Notes: generated by a model from the sequence alone, not told the origin. A stretch of DNA of 64,000 bases from Rheinheimera baltica DSM 14885 (GCF_000425345.1 NZ_AUDG01000007.1:1-64000); one strand, 5' to 3'. Shown: positions 13,432 to 21,461, counted from the stretch's first letter. Made by a program: numbers and translations.

Positions 13432-14056
13432 GAAACATCTGCTAGCTGCTTTGGCCATTATCGCTGCTGTGTTAGCGGTGGTGGCCATCGCCCAGCTTGG
13501 CCTTAGTGCCATTAAGCAAACCAGCTATGACGCTGGCTACAGCGCCGCCGAGGCAAAGCAGGCAACAGCCGTGAACACCGCCCTGGCAGAGCAACAACGC
13601 ACGCTGCGGGCCGAGTTTACACGCCAGCTAACTAACGCCAATAACGCCGTAACTGCGCTACGTGCCGTAAACCGCGACATAGCGCAGCGCGAGCTGCTGC
13701 TACGCCAGGAGATTGATTATGTTACTACCCATTACCGGCAAAGCCCTGCTGCAACGCCTGAGCCTTTGCCTGCTTGTATTTTTACTCATGGTTTTGTCAG
13801 CGTGTACAACGGCGCCATCAGCCCAGGTGGTGCCGCTAGTGCAGCCATGCCCGCCGCTGATACTGCCGCCGGAACTGACACAACGGCCAGCGCCGCCACC
13901 GCTATTGAAGCCGACAAGCTGCAACCCAGCAACATCCAGCAACGCGACATCTTGCACCACATTGCCGGTTACGGCAGCCGGTGCCAAGCCATTGAAGCCC
14001 AGTTAAACCAACTGCTGGACTACTTAGAAAGCATTAACAACAAGGGGGCTGTGTGA
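13421..14056 (+). CDS. Inner-membrane spanin (Rz-like)
   Basis: This 211-residue protein has an N-terminal transmembrane anchor (residues 6-28, AALAIIAAVLAVVAIAQ), a long helical periplasmic part (about 40-105, AEAKQATAVNTALAEQQRTL) and a low-complexity Ala/Thr-rich stretch encoded where the second spanin gene overlaps. It ends in another helix (AIEAQLNQLLDYLESINN). Spanins fuse the inner and outer membranes in the last step of lysis. ATG at 13421 is chosen because the earlier GTG at 13388 would start inside the endolysin without a ribosome site. It overlaps the endolysin by 11 nt. Confidence 0.82.
   Translation: MNFKKHLLAALAIIAAVLAVVAIAQLGLSAIKQTSYDAGYSAAEAKQATAVNTALAEQQRTLRAEFTRQLTNANNAVTALRAVNRDIAQRELLLRQEIDYVTTHYRQSPAATPEPLPACIFTHGFVSVYNGAISPGGAASAAMPAADTAAGTDTTASAATAIEADKLQPSNIQQRDILHHIAGYGSRCQAIEAQLNQLLDYLESINNKGAV
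13719..14006 (+). CDS. Outer-membrane lipoprotein spanin (Rz1-like), nested
   Basis: This 95-residue lipoprotein lies wholly inside the i-spanin gene in another frame. The signal peptide LCLLVFLLMVLSAC ends in an LSAC lipobox at about residues 26-29, followed by a Pro-rich mature part (QPCPPLILPPELTQRPAPPP) typical of Rz1-type spanins. ATG at 13719 has AGGAG at 13707-13711, 7 nt upstream; a TTG at 13713 is less likely. Full embedding of the o-spanin in the i-spanin gene is known from lambda. Confidence 0.85.
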   Translation: MLLPITGKALLQRLSLCLLVFLLMVLSACTTAPSAQVVPLVQPCPPLILPPELTQRPAPPPLLKPTSCNPATSSNATSCTTLPVTAAGAKPLKPS

Positions 14057-14406
14057 CAGTTCAGGTAGATTTTTGGCAGCTGGTACTGCTGCTTATTTCG
14101 TTTTTTGGCGCCTGTGCCTGGGCATTTAAATTGTTACTCGGGCAAACGCAGCGCCATTTAGATGACCGGTTTAGTAATGTCAGCCTACGCCTAGACAGCA
14201 TTGAAGTGGCCAATAAAGAAGAGGCCGCCCAGTGGGCCCGCGTAGAGCGGGAGTTAATGGAATTAAAAGCCGAACTGCCGCTTAACTATGTGCGACGCGA
14301 AGACTATATCCGCGGGCAATCAATTATTGAGGCCAAATTGGATGGCCTTGCTGTAAAAATTGAAAACAACCAACTGCGAAGCCTGTTACCAGGTGGAGGA
14401 AAATAA
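14053..14406 (+). CDS. DUF2730 protein (Mu gp25-like)
   Basis: This 117-residue protein has one N-terminal transmembrane helix (about residues 8-27, WQLVLLLISFFGACAWAF) and a coiled-coil remainder (DDRFSNVSLRLDSIEVANKE). DUF2730 proteins lie between lysis and terminase genes in Mu-like phages, as here; their role is unknown. The start is GTG at 14053 with a GGGGG ribosome site, overlapping the i-spanin stop. Confidence 0.78.
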   Translation: MTVQVDFWQLVLLLISFFGACAWAFKLLLGQTQRHLDDRFSNVSLRLDSIEVANKEEAAQWARVERELMELKAELPLNYVRREDYIRGQSIIEAKLDGLAVKIENNQLRSLLPGGGK

Positions 14407-14407
14407 T

Positions 14408-14719
14408 ATGTCGCAAATAGATACCGCTAAAATTCGCCGTGAAAGCCTGCGTTGGCTGGTGTTGTTAACGCTTAATAATGCCCGGCCTATTGGTGCATAC
14501 GAAGGCCCAATATTGTCGGTGGCGCAATCAGAATACCCGGATGCAACTGCACTGGAGCTACGCCGTGAAATGGATTATTTGTTCGACCGCAAGCTGATAG
14601 ACCTGAAAAAAGAGCCATCAGGCCGCTGGTTTGCTGATCTTACCCGCTACGGTACCGACATTGCCGAGTACACCATTGACTGTGCGCCTGGCATTGCCCG
14701 CCCAGCTAAGTACTGGTGA
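14408..14719 (+). CDS. Mu gp26-like small protein, winged-helix-like
   Basis: This 103-residue protein lies in the conserved slot before the small terminase. Residues 5-80 look like a winged helix: SLRWLVLLTLNNARPIG, then ELRREMDYLFDRKLIDLKKE and the wing SGRWFADLTRYG. It is equivalent by place and size to Mu gp26 and related proteins, for which I know no proven function. ATG at 14408 has a strong AGGTGGAGGA ribosome site; an upstream start at 14360 is rejected. Confidence 0.75.
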   Translation: MSQIDTAKIRRESLRWLVLLTLNNARPIGAYEGPILSVAQSEYPDATALELRREMDYLFDRKLIDLKKEPSGRWFADLTRYGTDIAEYTIDCAPGIARPAKYW

Positions 14720-14724
14720 CAGCT

Positions 14725-15300
14725 ATGGCGCGTAAATCCTCAATAGACCGGCTACCCGATGTAGTAAAAGCCTATATTCACGGCAAGCTGGCAGACAATA
14801 AGTTAACGCTGGATGAGCTTATAGCTGATTTGCAGCAGCAGTTTCCGGAGGAAGCGGAGTCTGGCGATTTGCCCAGCCGCAGTGCGGTTGGCCGCTACGG
14901 CCAGAAGCTGGAACGGCGCTTAGCAGCAATACGGGCCAGTACTGAAGCGGCCAAGATTATCCGCGACCAGGCAGGCGATAGAGAAGACGCGCGCTCAGAA
15001 GCGTTAACGGCAATGATCCAGTCTGAGCTGTTTGAATCCATTATGAACCTACAGGACGTCAGCAACGAAGATATGTCGCCAGCCGAGCGTGTGGGCCTGC
15101 TGGCAGACGCCGCCAAGAACATTGCCACGCTAACCCGCAGCAGCGTAACGCTGAAAAAGTACCAGGTTGAAGCTGAAGAACGTGGGCGCAAGCTGCTGCT
15201 TGATGAACAAAAAGCCAGGTTAGCGGCAATGGAAACTAAAGGCGGCGTTACTGACGAAACCCGCGCCGCCATTCGTGAAGCGCTAGGGATAAACTCATGA
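14725..15300 (+). CDS. Small terminase subunit (DUF3486, Mu gp27-like)
   Basis: This 191-residue protein matches DUF3486 (Mu gp27), the likely small terminase subunit that recognises phage DNA for packaging. The N-terminal signature is ARKSSIDRLPDVVKAYIHGK, followed by a HTH-like LTLDELIADLQQQF and a helical, basic middle (RSAVGRYGQKLERRLAAI). The C-terminal coiled coil ends in a short basic region. ATG at 14725 is used; GTG at 14716, overlapping the previous stop, would add three residues. It overlaps the large subunit by 4 nt. Confidence 0.85.
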   Translation: MARKSSIDRLPDVVKAYIHGKLADNKLTLDELIADLQQQFPEEAESGDLPSRSAVGRYGQKLERRLAAIRASTEAAKIIRDQAGDREDARSEALTAMIQSELFESIMNLQDVSNEDMSPAERVGLLADAAKNIATLTRSSVTLKKYQVEAEERGRKLLLDEQKARLAAMETKGGVTDETRAAIREALGINS

Positions 15301-16757
15301 CCAAAACCAGGGGCAACGCCAAGTGTATTCCGGCTAATAAAGCCGGGATATTTTTGCCGTTTCAATCTAAGTGGATAACTGACAACAGCCGCTTAAAGCT
15401 GATGGAAAAGTCACGGCAGATTGGTTTGTCCTGGTCTACCGCTTATGCAGCCAACGAACGCACAGCAGCTGCAGGTGCGAAGCATGACCAATGGGTAAGT
15501 AGTCGCGATGACCTGCAGGCCCGCTTGTTTGTTGAAGACTGCAAAATGTGGGCAGGCATTATGAACCTGGCAGCCAAAGATTTAGGCGAGCAGGTTATTG
15601 ACCCCAAAGACAGAATATCCGCCTACGTGTTGCAGTTCGCCAGCGGTAAGCGCATTCACTCAATGAGTTCAAACCCGGATGCTCAGGCCGGTAAACGTGG
15701 TGGCCGTATTCTAGACGAATTTGCCTTGCACCCGGACCCGCGCAAGCTGTGGTCTATTGCTTACCCCGGCATTACCTGGGGCGGTAATATGGAAGTGATT
15801 TCAACGCACAGGGGTAGCCACAACTTTTTTAACCAGCTAGTGCGTGAAGTACGCGAGAACGGCAACCCCAAAGGGATCAGCCTGCACCGCGTAACGCTGC
15901 AAGACGCGTTAGACCAAGGCTTTTTGTTCAAGCTGCAACAGATGCTGCCTGCAGACGATGAACGCCAGGCGATGGATGAAGCGGCGTATTTTGACTTTGT
16001 TCGCTCTGGCTGTGCCGATGAAGAGTCGTTTCAGCAAGAGTATATGTGTAACCCCGCTGATGACGATGTGGCGTTTTTAGAATATGACCTTATTGCATCG
16101 AGCGAATACCCCGCTAACGCCAACTGGACAGCACTGGAAGGCGGCAGGCTTTACGCTGGCATAGACATTGGCCGCAAGAAAGACTTAACCGTGCTGTGGA
16201 TTGTAGAGCAGCTGGGCGATGTACTGTACACCCGGCACATAGAGCGCATGCAAAACATGCGTAAGAGTGACCAAGAGGCCATTATGTGGCCGTGGCTGCA
16301 GCGCTGTGACCGTATTTGTATTGATGCCACCGGCTTAGGTATTGGCTGGGCAGATGATGCACAGGACTACTTTGGGGTTAACCGGGTGGAGGCCGTTACC
16401 TTTACACCAAAAGTAAAAGAAGCCCTGGCATACCCGATTCGTGGCGCAATGGAAGATCGCAAGCTACGCATACCGCACGACCCCAAAATACGCGCTGACC
16501 TGCGCCAGGTAACCAAGCAAGTCACCGCGGCCGGCAATATCCGCTTTGCTGCAGAACGCACAGTGGATGGCCACGCCGATCACTTTTGGGCATTGGGCCT
16601 GGCGATACATGCTGCCAGCCAACCCAACGCCCCTATTGACTTTCAATCCACCGGACCACGACCCAGCCAGGCGGGGTTTGATGGCCAGCGCAGCGCAATA
16701 ATTACCGATGTTGGTTTTGGTTCGGTATCAGGCAATAACGACTTTAGAGGCTACTAA
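15297..16757 (+). CDS. Terminase large subunit (Mu gp28-like)
   Basis: This 486-residue packaging motor has an ATPase half with a deviant Walker A (EKSRQIGLSW at 37-46) and Walker B (RILDEFA at 137-143). The RNase H-like nuclease half shows AGIDIGRKKD (287-296, metal ligand D290), DATGLG (343-348) and DGHADHFWA (424-432), which supply the acidic metal-binding residues. The motor fills the prohead and cuts DNA. In Mu-type phages it packages by headful into flanking host DNA; that is known for Mu and inferred here. The length is usual. It overlaps the small subunit by 4 nt. Confidence 0.95.
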   Translation: MTKTRGNAKCIPANKAGIFLPFQSKWITDNSRLKLMEKSRQIGLSWSTAYAANERTAAAGAKHDQWVSSRDDLQARLFVEDCKMWAGIMNLAAKDLGEQVIDPKDRISAYVLQFASGKRIHSMSSNPDAQAGKRGGRILDEFALHPDPRKLWSIAYPGITWGGNMEVISTHRGSHNFFNQLVREVRENGNPKGISLHRVTLQDALDQGFLFKLQQMLPADDERQAMDEAAYFDFVRSGCADEESFQQEYMCNPADDDVAFLEYDLIASSEYPANANWTALEGGRLYAGIDIGRKKDLTVLWIVEQLGDVLYTRHIERMQNMRKSDQEAIMWPWLQRCDRICIDATGLGIGWADDAQDYFGVNRVEAVTFTPKVKEALAYPIRGAMEDRKLRIPHDPKIRADLRQVTKQVTAAGNIRFAAERTVDGHADHFWALGLAIHAASQPNAPIDFQSTGPRPSQAGFDGQRSAIITDVGFGSVSGNNDFRGY

Positions 16758-16758
16758 C

Positions 16759-18216
16759 ATGGCAGAGAATAAAAAACCGATTATGGAAGAAGTTGCCACC
16801 ACGGCCGATGGTAAAGACGTTACCCGAGGTTACTTAGACCCGCTTAGCATTCAGCCGGTAAACGATAGCGTGCTGACCCTACGTGGTGGTGGTGATTTTA
16901 AGATTTACAGTGAGATCCTACGGGATGACCAGGTGGCCACCAGCTTTAACCAGCGCCGCCTGGCGGTGGTCGGTAAAAACTGGCAAGTGGAAGCCGGTGG
17001 AACCAGTCGCAAAGATAAAGCTGCCGCAGATTACCTGCGTGAGCAGCTACAGAACATAGGCTGGGACAATGTTACTGACAAAATGCTGTACGGGGTGTTT
17101 TATGGCTTTGGTGTTGCTGAAGCCATGTATGTACGTGACGGCCAGCATATTGCGTTGGCAGACGTTAAAGTACGTAACCGCCGCCGCTTTGGCTACGATG
17201 GGTTAAACCGTTTGCGTATGCGAACGCCCGCCCAACCGATGGGGGAACTGTTGCCGGCGCGTAAGTTCTGGAATTTTAGCTGTGGTGCGGATAATGACGA
17301 CGATGCCTATGGCTTGGGCCTTGGCCACTGGCTGTACTGGCCGGCTTTCTTTAAGCGCAACGGTTTAAAGTACTGGCTGCTGTTCCTGGAAAAGTTTGGC
17401 CAGCCTACGGCAGTAGGTAAATACAACGCCAATAACACCGACCCAGCGCAAAAACAGAAATTACTGCAGGCATTGCAAGCCATAGCCACTGACAGTGGCA
17501 TAACGGTACCTGAAGGCATGATAATCGAGCTGCTGGAAGCCAAACGCAGCGGTACCGGTGACTATGCTACGTTCTATGACAAAATGGATGCAGCAATTTC
17601 AAAGGTGGTACTTGGCCAAACCGCCAGTACCCAGGGCACGCCTGGCCGCCTGGGTAACGACGAGCTGCAATCTGATGTCCGGCTGGACATTATCAAAGCT
17701 GACGCCGATCTGGTATGCGAGAGCTTTAACCGTAGCATAGTGCGCTGGTTAGTCGACTGGAACTTTCCTGGCGCCATGCCACCCAGGGTTTACCGCAAAG
17801 TTGAACCAGACGAAGACACCGCTAAACGCGCCGAACGGGACAGCAAAGTATTTGGCATGGGGTATAAACCCTCGCTGCAATATGTACAGGAAAACTATGG
17901 TGATGGGTGGGAAGAAAAACCCCAGACACCGCCCCCGGCAAAGACTTCAGCAACACCGCAGTTTGCTGCAGCTGATATGCCAGCACCACAGCAAATGTTG
18001 GAACAAACCCGCACAACATTGGCGCCGGCCACTAACGCCTGGATAAACCAGGTACGTGAACTGGCCAACAGTGCCAGTGATATGGAAGACCTGCGCGACA
18101 AGCTGCTAACGGCTTACCCGGATATGTCACTGGAGCAATACGCTGATGCGTTGGCTAACGCTACTGTTGCCGCAAACCTTGCTGGCCGCGATGACGTTAA
18201 ACCAGGTGCAAACTGA
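16759..18216 (+). CDS. Portal protein (DUF935, Mu gp29-like)
   Basis: This 485-residue portal forms the ring at the head vertex through which DNA passes. The DUF935 pattern is clear: DDQVATSFNQRRLAVVGKNW near residues 59-78, then MLYGVFYGFGVAEAMY, and later a region ending in LGNDELQSDVRLDI. The C-terminal extension is Pro/Ala-rich and probably flexible. ATG at 16759 lies 1 nt after the terminase stop; a longer start at 16708 is rejected since it lies within the terminase. It overlaps the MuF gene by 1 nt. Confidence 0.93.
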   Translation: MAENKKPIMEEVATTADGKDVTRGYLDPLSIQPVNDSVLTLRGGGDFKIYSEILRDDQVATSFNQRRLAVVGKNWQVEAGGTSRKDKAAADYLREQLQNIGWDNVTDKMLYGVFYGFGVAEAMYVRDGQHIALADVKVRNRRRFGYDGLNRLRMRTPAQPMGELLPARKFWNFSCGADNDDDAYGLGLGHWLYWPAFFKRNGLKYWLLFLEKFGQPTAVGKYNANNTDPAQKQKLLQALQAIATDSGITVPEGMIIELLEAKRSGTGDYATFYDKMDAAISKVVLGQTASTQGTPGRLGNDELQSDVRLDIIKADADLVCESFNRSIVRWLVDWNFPGAMPPRVYRKVEPDEDTAKRAERDSKVFGMGYKPSLQYVQENYGDGWEEKPQTPPPAKTSATPQFAAADMPAPQQMLEQTRTTLAPATNAWINQVRELANSASDMEDLRDKLLTAYPDMSLEQYADALANATVAANLAGRDDVKPGAN

Positions 18217-19460
18217 TGGCCAGCGTCAGTTACGGTTCGGTACCGTTCGCGGAGCAAATTGCTTTTTTTCGTAAAAAGCTGAATATCCCCACAACAAGCT
18301 GGACAGATATTTATAACCGCGAAAACGACTACGCGTTTGTTGTCGCCGGTGCGAACCGGGATGACTTGCTGGCAGATTTTAGAACCGCAGTTGATAAAGC
18401 CATAGCCGATGGCACTACGCTGGAGCAGTTTCGCAAAGACTTTGACAGCATTGTGGCCAAGTACGGCTGGGACTATAACGGCGGCCGCGAATGGCGTAGC
18501 CGGGTAATTTATGAAACTAACCTGTTTAGCAGCTATAACGCCGGGCGCTACGAGCAGCTGCAGGCACAAACAGCCGCGCTGCCTTACTGGCGGTACCGGC
18601 ACAGTGACGCGGTAGAAGACCCACGGCCAGAGCACCAGGCGTGGGATGGCTTGGTATTACGTGCCGATGATCCGTGGTGGCGCACGCATTACCCGCCCAA
18701 TGGCTGGGGCTGCCAATGCTATGTTGAGGGTTTAACTGAAGATGATTTGCGCGCCCAGGGCAAAACCGGCCCGGATAAAGCCCCGGCGTTAAATATGCAA
18801 ACCCAGCTGATTGGTAAGCGCAGCCCAGACGGCCCGTTTGAAGTGCAAGTACCTGCTGGTATCGATCCGAGCTTTGAACATGCGCCAGGGCAAAGCCGGC
18901 TGCAAAGTGCCATACCACCAGAGCGGCCAGAGCCAGCAATTGACGGCGCTACCGGAGGGCCAGGGCTACCTAATGTCAGAGCCACTGACGCCTTGCCAGC
19001 AGCCCGCAACGTGCCTGCAGAAAGGCTATTGCCAAAAGGTTTGCCCGATGCCGATTATGCCAGCGCGTTTTTGGCAGAGTTTGGTGCTACGCTGCAGCAG
19101 CCTGCAGTATTTAAAGACGTGTTAGGCAGCGCGCTGGTAATGGGCAGTGAGCTATTCACCACCCGTAAAACCGGCACCCTAAAAGCCGATAAGCGCGAGC
19201 GCGGCCAATACTTACCCCTGATGGCAGAGGCCATTAAACAGCCTGATGAAATTTGGGTGCGCATGGAATACCACAACGCCAGTGGTAAAACGGTAGTAAG
19301 ACGGCGCTATATCGCTCGCTTTACGATACCTGGGCAGAACGTACCGGCATTGGCAGTATTTGAGTGGGGTAAAGACGGTTGGTCAGGTATTACTACGTTT
19401 AACCCGGATACGGATATTAATGATTTGCGCGTGGGTGTTAGGGTTTACCGAAGGGAGTGA
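18216..19460 (+). CDS. MuF-like head protein with C-terminal nuclease-like (PBECR2-type) domain
   Basis: This 414-residue protein has two parts. Residues about 1-185 are a phage Mu F-like minor head protein (REWRSRVIYETNLFSSYNAG, then RPEHQAWDGLVL and YPPNGWGCQCYV with the conserved cysteines). A linker follows, then from about residue 268 a domain with FLAEFG, FKDVLGSALVMGSELF, KADKRERGQYLPLMAEAI, PDEIWVRMEY, RRRYIARF and a closing WSGITTFNPDTD. This order fits the PBECR2 (phage barnase-EndoU-colicin E5/D-RelE-like nuclease) domain often fused to MuF proteins. Such a domain could be injected with the DNA or act on competitors; activity is not shown. No immunity gene is obvious beside it. Confidence 0.85.
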   Translation: MASVSYGSVPFAEQIAFFRKKLNIPTTSWTDIYNRENDYAFVVAGANRDDLLADFRTAVDKAIADGTTLEQFRKDFDSIVAKYGWDYNGGREWRSRVIYETNLFSSYNAGRYEQLQAQTAALPYWRYRHSDAVEDPRPEHQAWDGLVLRADDPWWRTHYPPNGWGCQCYVEGLTEDDLRAQGKTGPDKAPALNMQTQLIGKRSPDGPFEVQVPAGIDPSFEHAPGQSRLQSAIPPERPEPAIDGATGGPGLPNVRATDALPAARNVPAERLLPKGLPDADYASAFLAEFGATLQQPAVFKDVLGSALVMGSELFTTRKTGTLKADKRERGQYLPLMAEAIKQPDEIWVRMEYHNASGKTVVRRRYIARFTIPGQNVPALAVFEWGKDGWSGITTFNPDTDINDLRVGVRVYRRE

Positions 19461-19527
19461 CCGCCAGCCGACACTGGCGGAACCGGTGTAGTTGGAGGTC
19501 CTATATTGTCGGGAACAGACCTACACC
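19461..19527 (+). other. Structured intergenic RNA between MuF and gpG genes
   Basis: Two hairpins are seen. CCGCCAG/CTGGCGG (19461-19480, 6-nt loop) starts right at the MuF stop, and GGTGTAG (19484-19490) pairs with CTACACC (19521-19527). Within the second, AGGTC (19496-19500) could instead pair with GACCT (19518-19522). It may be a processing site, attenuator or translation control for gpG (start 19553). Confidence 0.45.
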
Positions 19528-19552
19528 AGCAACCTGAATTATAGGAGAGAAC

Positions 19553-20125
19553 ATGGCAGGCGTAAAGGCAGTAATAACATCAGACATTGGCCCCAAGCTG
19601 GCCGGGCTTATTCAAAACGTTGAACATCCGGCACCGTTGTTTGGCGTAATTAACGAGTACTTGCTGCAAGCACACCGTACCCGGTTTAAACAACAAGTGT
19701 CGCCAGATGGTAAAGCCTGGCAGGCTTTGTCGCCACGCTACGCAAAAACCAAACGACGTAACGCGGATAAAATCCTTACTTTTCGCGGGTTCTTGCAGGG
19801 CACACTGCGCGGCCAGTATGACGATAAAGGGCTAGAGTTTGGTACCAACAGCCAGTATGGTGCCATACATCAGTTTGGTGGCGATATAAAACGCAAGGCC
19901 AGCCAGCGCGACCTGTACTTTCGCCAGGGCAAAGATGGCAGTGTAGGCAACCGCTTTGTGAAAAAGAAAAAAAGCAACTTTGTGCAGACGGTGAATGTGG
20001 GGCCATACACTATTCGCATACCGGCACGCCCCTGGTTGGGCACCAGTAAAGCCGATGAGGCGACAATATTGCAAAAAACACAACGCTACCTGCAAAATGC
20101 TATAGCCACCAGAAACGCACTGTAA
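19553..20125 (+). CDS. Virion morphogenesis protein (Mu gpG-like)
   Basis: This 190-residue protein belongs to the phage virion morphogenesis family (tail completion, Mu gpG type). Visible marks are FKQQVSPDGKAWQALSPRYAK (split near residue 53), the central FRGFLQGTL with FGTNSQYGAIHQFGG at about 99-113, and the C-terminal IPARPWLG. In Mu, gpG has been linked to head or tail joining. The ribosome site TAGGAGAGA precedes ATG at 19553. The position between MuF and protease is the usual one. Confidence 0.88.
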   Translation: MAGVKAVITSDIGPKLAGLIQNVEHPAPLFGVINEYLLQAHRTRFKQQVSPDGKAWQALSPRYAKTKRRNADKILTFRGFLQGTLRGQYDDKGLEFGTNSQYGAIHQFGGDIKRKASQRDLYFRQGKDGSVGNRFVKKKKSNFVQTVNVGPYTIRIPARPWLGTSKADEATILQKTQRYLQNAIATRNAL

Positions 20126-20143
20126 GCGATTTAAAGCCCTTTA

Positions 20144-20166
20144 GTGCTGTCACCGTGTGACAGCAC
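20144..20166 (+). terminator. Strong hairpin after gpG
   Basis: GTGCTGTCAC (20144-20153) and GTGACAGCAC (20157-20166) form a perfect 10-bp stem with a 3-nt loop. A C-rich run follows instead of T, so simple rho-independent termination is doubtful. It separates the lysis-packaging unit from the protease-capsid unit and lies 50 bp before the second late element. Confidence 0.55.
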
Positions 20167-20215
20167 CCCCTAAACCCCGCTTGTAAACGTTTATAAATGC
20201 CTTTACGCCATCTTT

Positions 20216-20237
20216 AAAAGTTTAGCCCCCGTTCAAA
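20216..20237 (+). promoter_or_regulatory. 22-bp late-region element, copy 2 (before protease gene)
   Basis: This copy is identical to 12423-12444 over 22 bases and lies 71 bp before the protease start. Another hairpin follows it just before the start codon: CTGaCCTCTG (20264-20273) with CAGAGGcCAG (20298-20307). Confidence 0.5.
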
Positions 20238-20308
20238 AGACACTGAAACCAGAAAAACATACGCTGACCTCTGAAACCTGAATTATTAATTGGGAACCAG
20301 AGGCCAGC

Positions 20309-21451
20309 ATGCCAACCCCGAACCTACTAGAAATTTTTAAAACCGGAAAGCGTACTGATAGTAAGGGCCGTCAATGGGACTTTACCGACAGCGTTATTGA
20401 CGAAGTCGTTAGTGGTTATGATCCGGCAGTGTTTTCTGCCCCACTTGTGGTTGGCCATCCATCAATGGACGCCCCGGCTTATGGCTGGGTTAACAGCCTG
20501 AGCCTGGATAACACCATTCTTAAAGCCGAACCAGTAGACGTTGAGCCTCAATTTGCCGCCCTGGTAAATGAAAAACGTTTCCCAAAAATTTCAGCCAGCT
20601 TTTTTCCACCAGAACACCCAGCCAACCCTAAGCCAGGTAAATGGTACCTGCAGCATGTTGGCTTTTTAGGCGCGCATGCACCTGCAATTCCCGGACTGAA
20701 AGCTGCGTCTTTTGGTGCCAGCGGCGCCGACGATGTAGTGACAGTGGAGTTTGCCGCCAGTGATATGGACGTGCTGTGGTCATTAAGCCGGCTGGCTCGC
20801 GGGCTACGTGATTGGATGCTGGAAAAGTTTGGTTCAGATGAAGCTGACAAAGCACTGCCAGATTACGTGGTGCAGGAGCTGGAAACGCAACGCGAGCGGG
20901 AACGTATTTCAGATGTACATACGCCGGGGTTTGCTGCCCCACAAAACCAACCAACGGAGGAGCCCACAGTGGACCCTAATAAAGATAAAAAAGCAGAGCA
21001 GCAAACTGCAGATTTTGCTGCCCGCGAATCCAGCCTGGCAGAGCGTGAACAAGCCCTGGCAGATAAAGAGAGTAAAGCCCGGCAAGGTGAAATTGCCAGC
21101 TTTGCAGCTCAGCTGGTAGCAGACGGTAAGTTGCTGCCGCGCGAAGAAACCGGTGCAGTGGCGTTTATGGCCAGCCTGACCGAAAGCGACACAGTGTCTT
21201 TTGCAGCAGCAGATGGCAAAACAGAGCAACAACCACAGGCTGACTGGTTCCGGGATTTCTTAACCGGCCTGCCGCCACGGGTTGATTTTGCAGAGCGCGG
21301 TGCCGCAGGTGATGAAACAAACGTGGCATCGTTCGCCGCTCCGGCCGGTTACTCGGTCGATGAAGAGCGTTTAGCGCTGCACAACAAAGCGCTGGCCTAT
21401 CAGGCACAGCATAAATGTGATTACAACACTGCCATTAGCGCAGTGAGCTGA
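20309..21451 (+). CDS. Prohead protease/scaffold precursor (Mu gpI-like)
   Basis: This 380-residue protein is the Mu I-type head protease. Residues 1-150 hold the conserved start (LEIFKTGKRTDSKGRQWDFT, VVGHPSMDAPAYGWV, FPKISASFFPP) and IPGLKAASFG. A Gln/Glu-rich coiled-coil scaffold portion runs from about residue 220 (AARESSLAEREQALADKESK). In Mu the protease processes the scaffold and itself during capsid maturation. A second start at GTG 20969 can yield the scaffold alone. The start lies behind the second 22-bp element and a hairpin. Confidence 0.88.
   Translation: MPTPNLLEIFKTGKRTDSKGRQWDFTDSVIDEVVSGYDPAVFSAPLVVGHPSMDAPAYGWVNSLSLDNTILKAEPVDVEPQFAALVNEKRFPKISASFFPPEHPANPKPGKWYLQHVGFLGAHAPAIPGLKAASFGASGADDVVTVEFAASDMDVLWSLSRLARGLRDWMLEKFGSDEADKALPDYVVQELETQRERERISDVHTPGFAAPQNQPTEEPTVDPNKDKKAEQQTADFAARESSLAEREQALADKESKARQGEIASFAAQLVADGKLLPREETGAVAFMASLTESDTVSFAAADGKTEQQPQADWFRDFLTGLPPRVDFAERGAAGDETNVASFAAPAGYSVDEERLALHNKALAYQAQHKCDYNTAISAVS
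20969..21451 (+). CDS. Scaffold protein from internal in-frame start (gpZ-like)
   Basis: GTG at 20969 (codon 221 of the protease gene) is preceded by GGAGGAG at 20956-20962 with a 6-nt spacer, the best ribosome site in the gene. It would give a 160-residue protein with the coiled-coil scaffold part and C-terminus only. Mu (I/Z) and lambda (C/Nu3) use the same nested arrangement. The product is predicted, not shown. Confidence 0.7.
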   Translation: MDPNKDKKAEQQTADFAARESSLAEREQALADKESKARQGEIASFAAQLVADGKLLPREETGAVAFMASLTESDTVSFAAADGKTEQQPQADWFRDFLTGLPPRVDFAERGAAGDETNVASFAAPAGYSVDEERLALHNKALAYQAQHKCDYNTAISAVS

Positions 21452-21461
21452 GGAAGCGACA

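Noticed and set aside
18114-18939. Overlapping leftward frames (173 and 137 aa) opposite portal and MuF genes
   Set aside because: Antisense shadows with no start signals; portal and MuF frames are conserved families.
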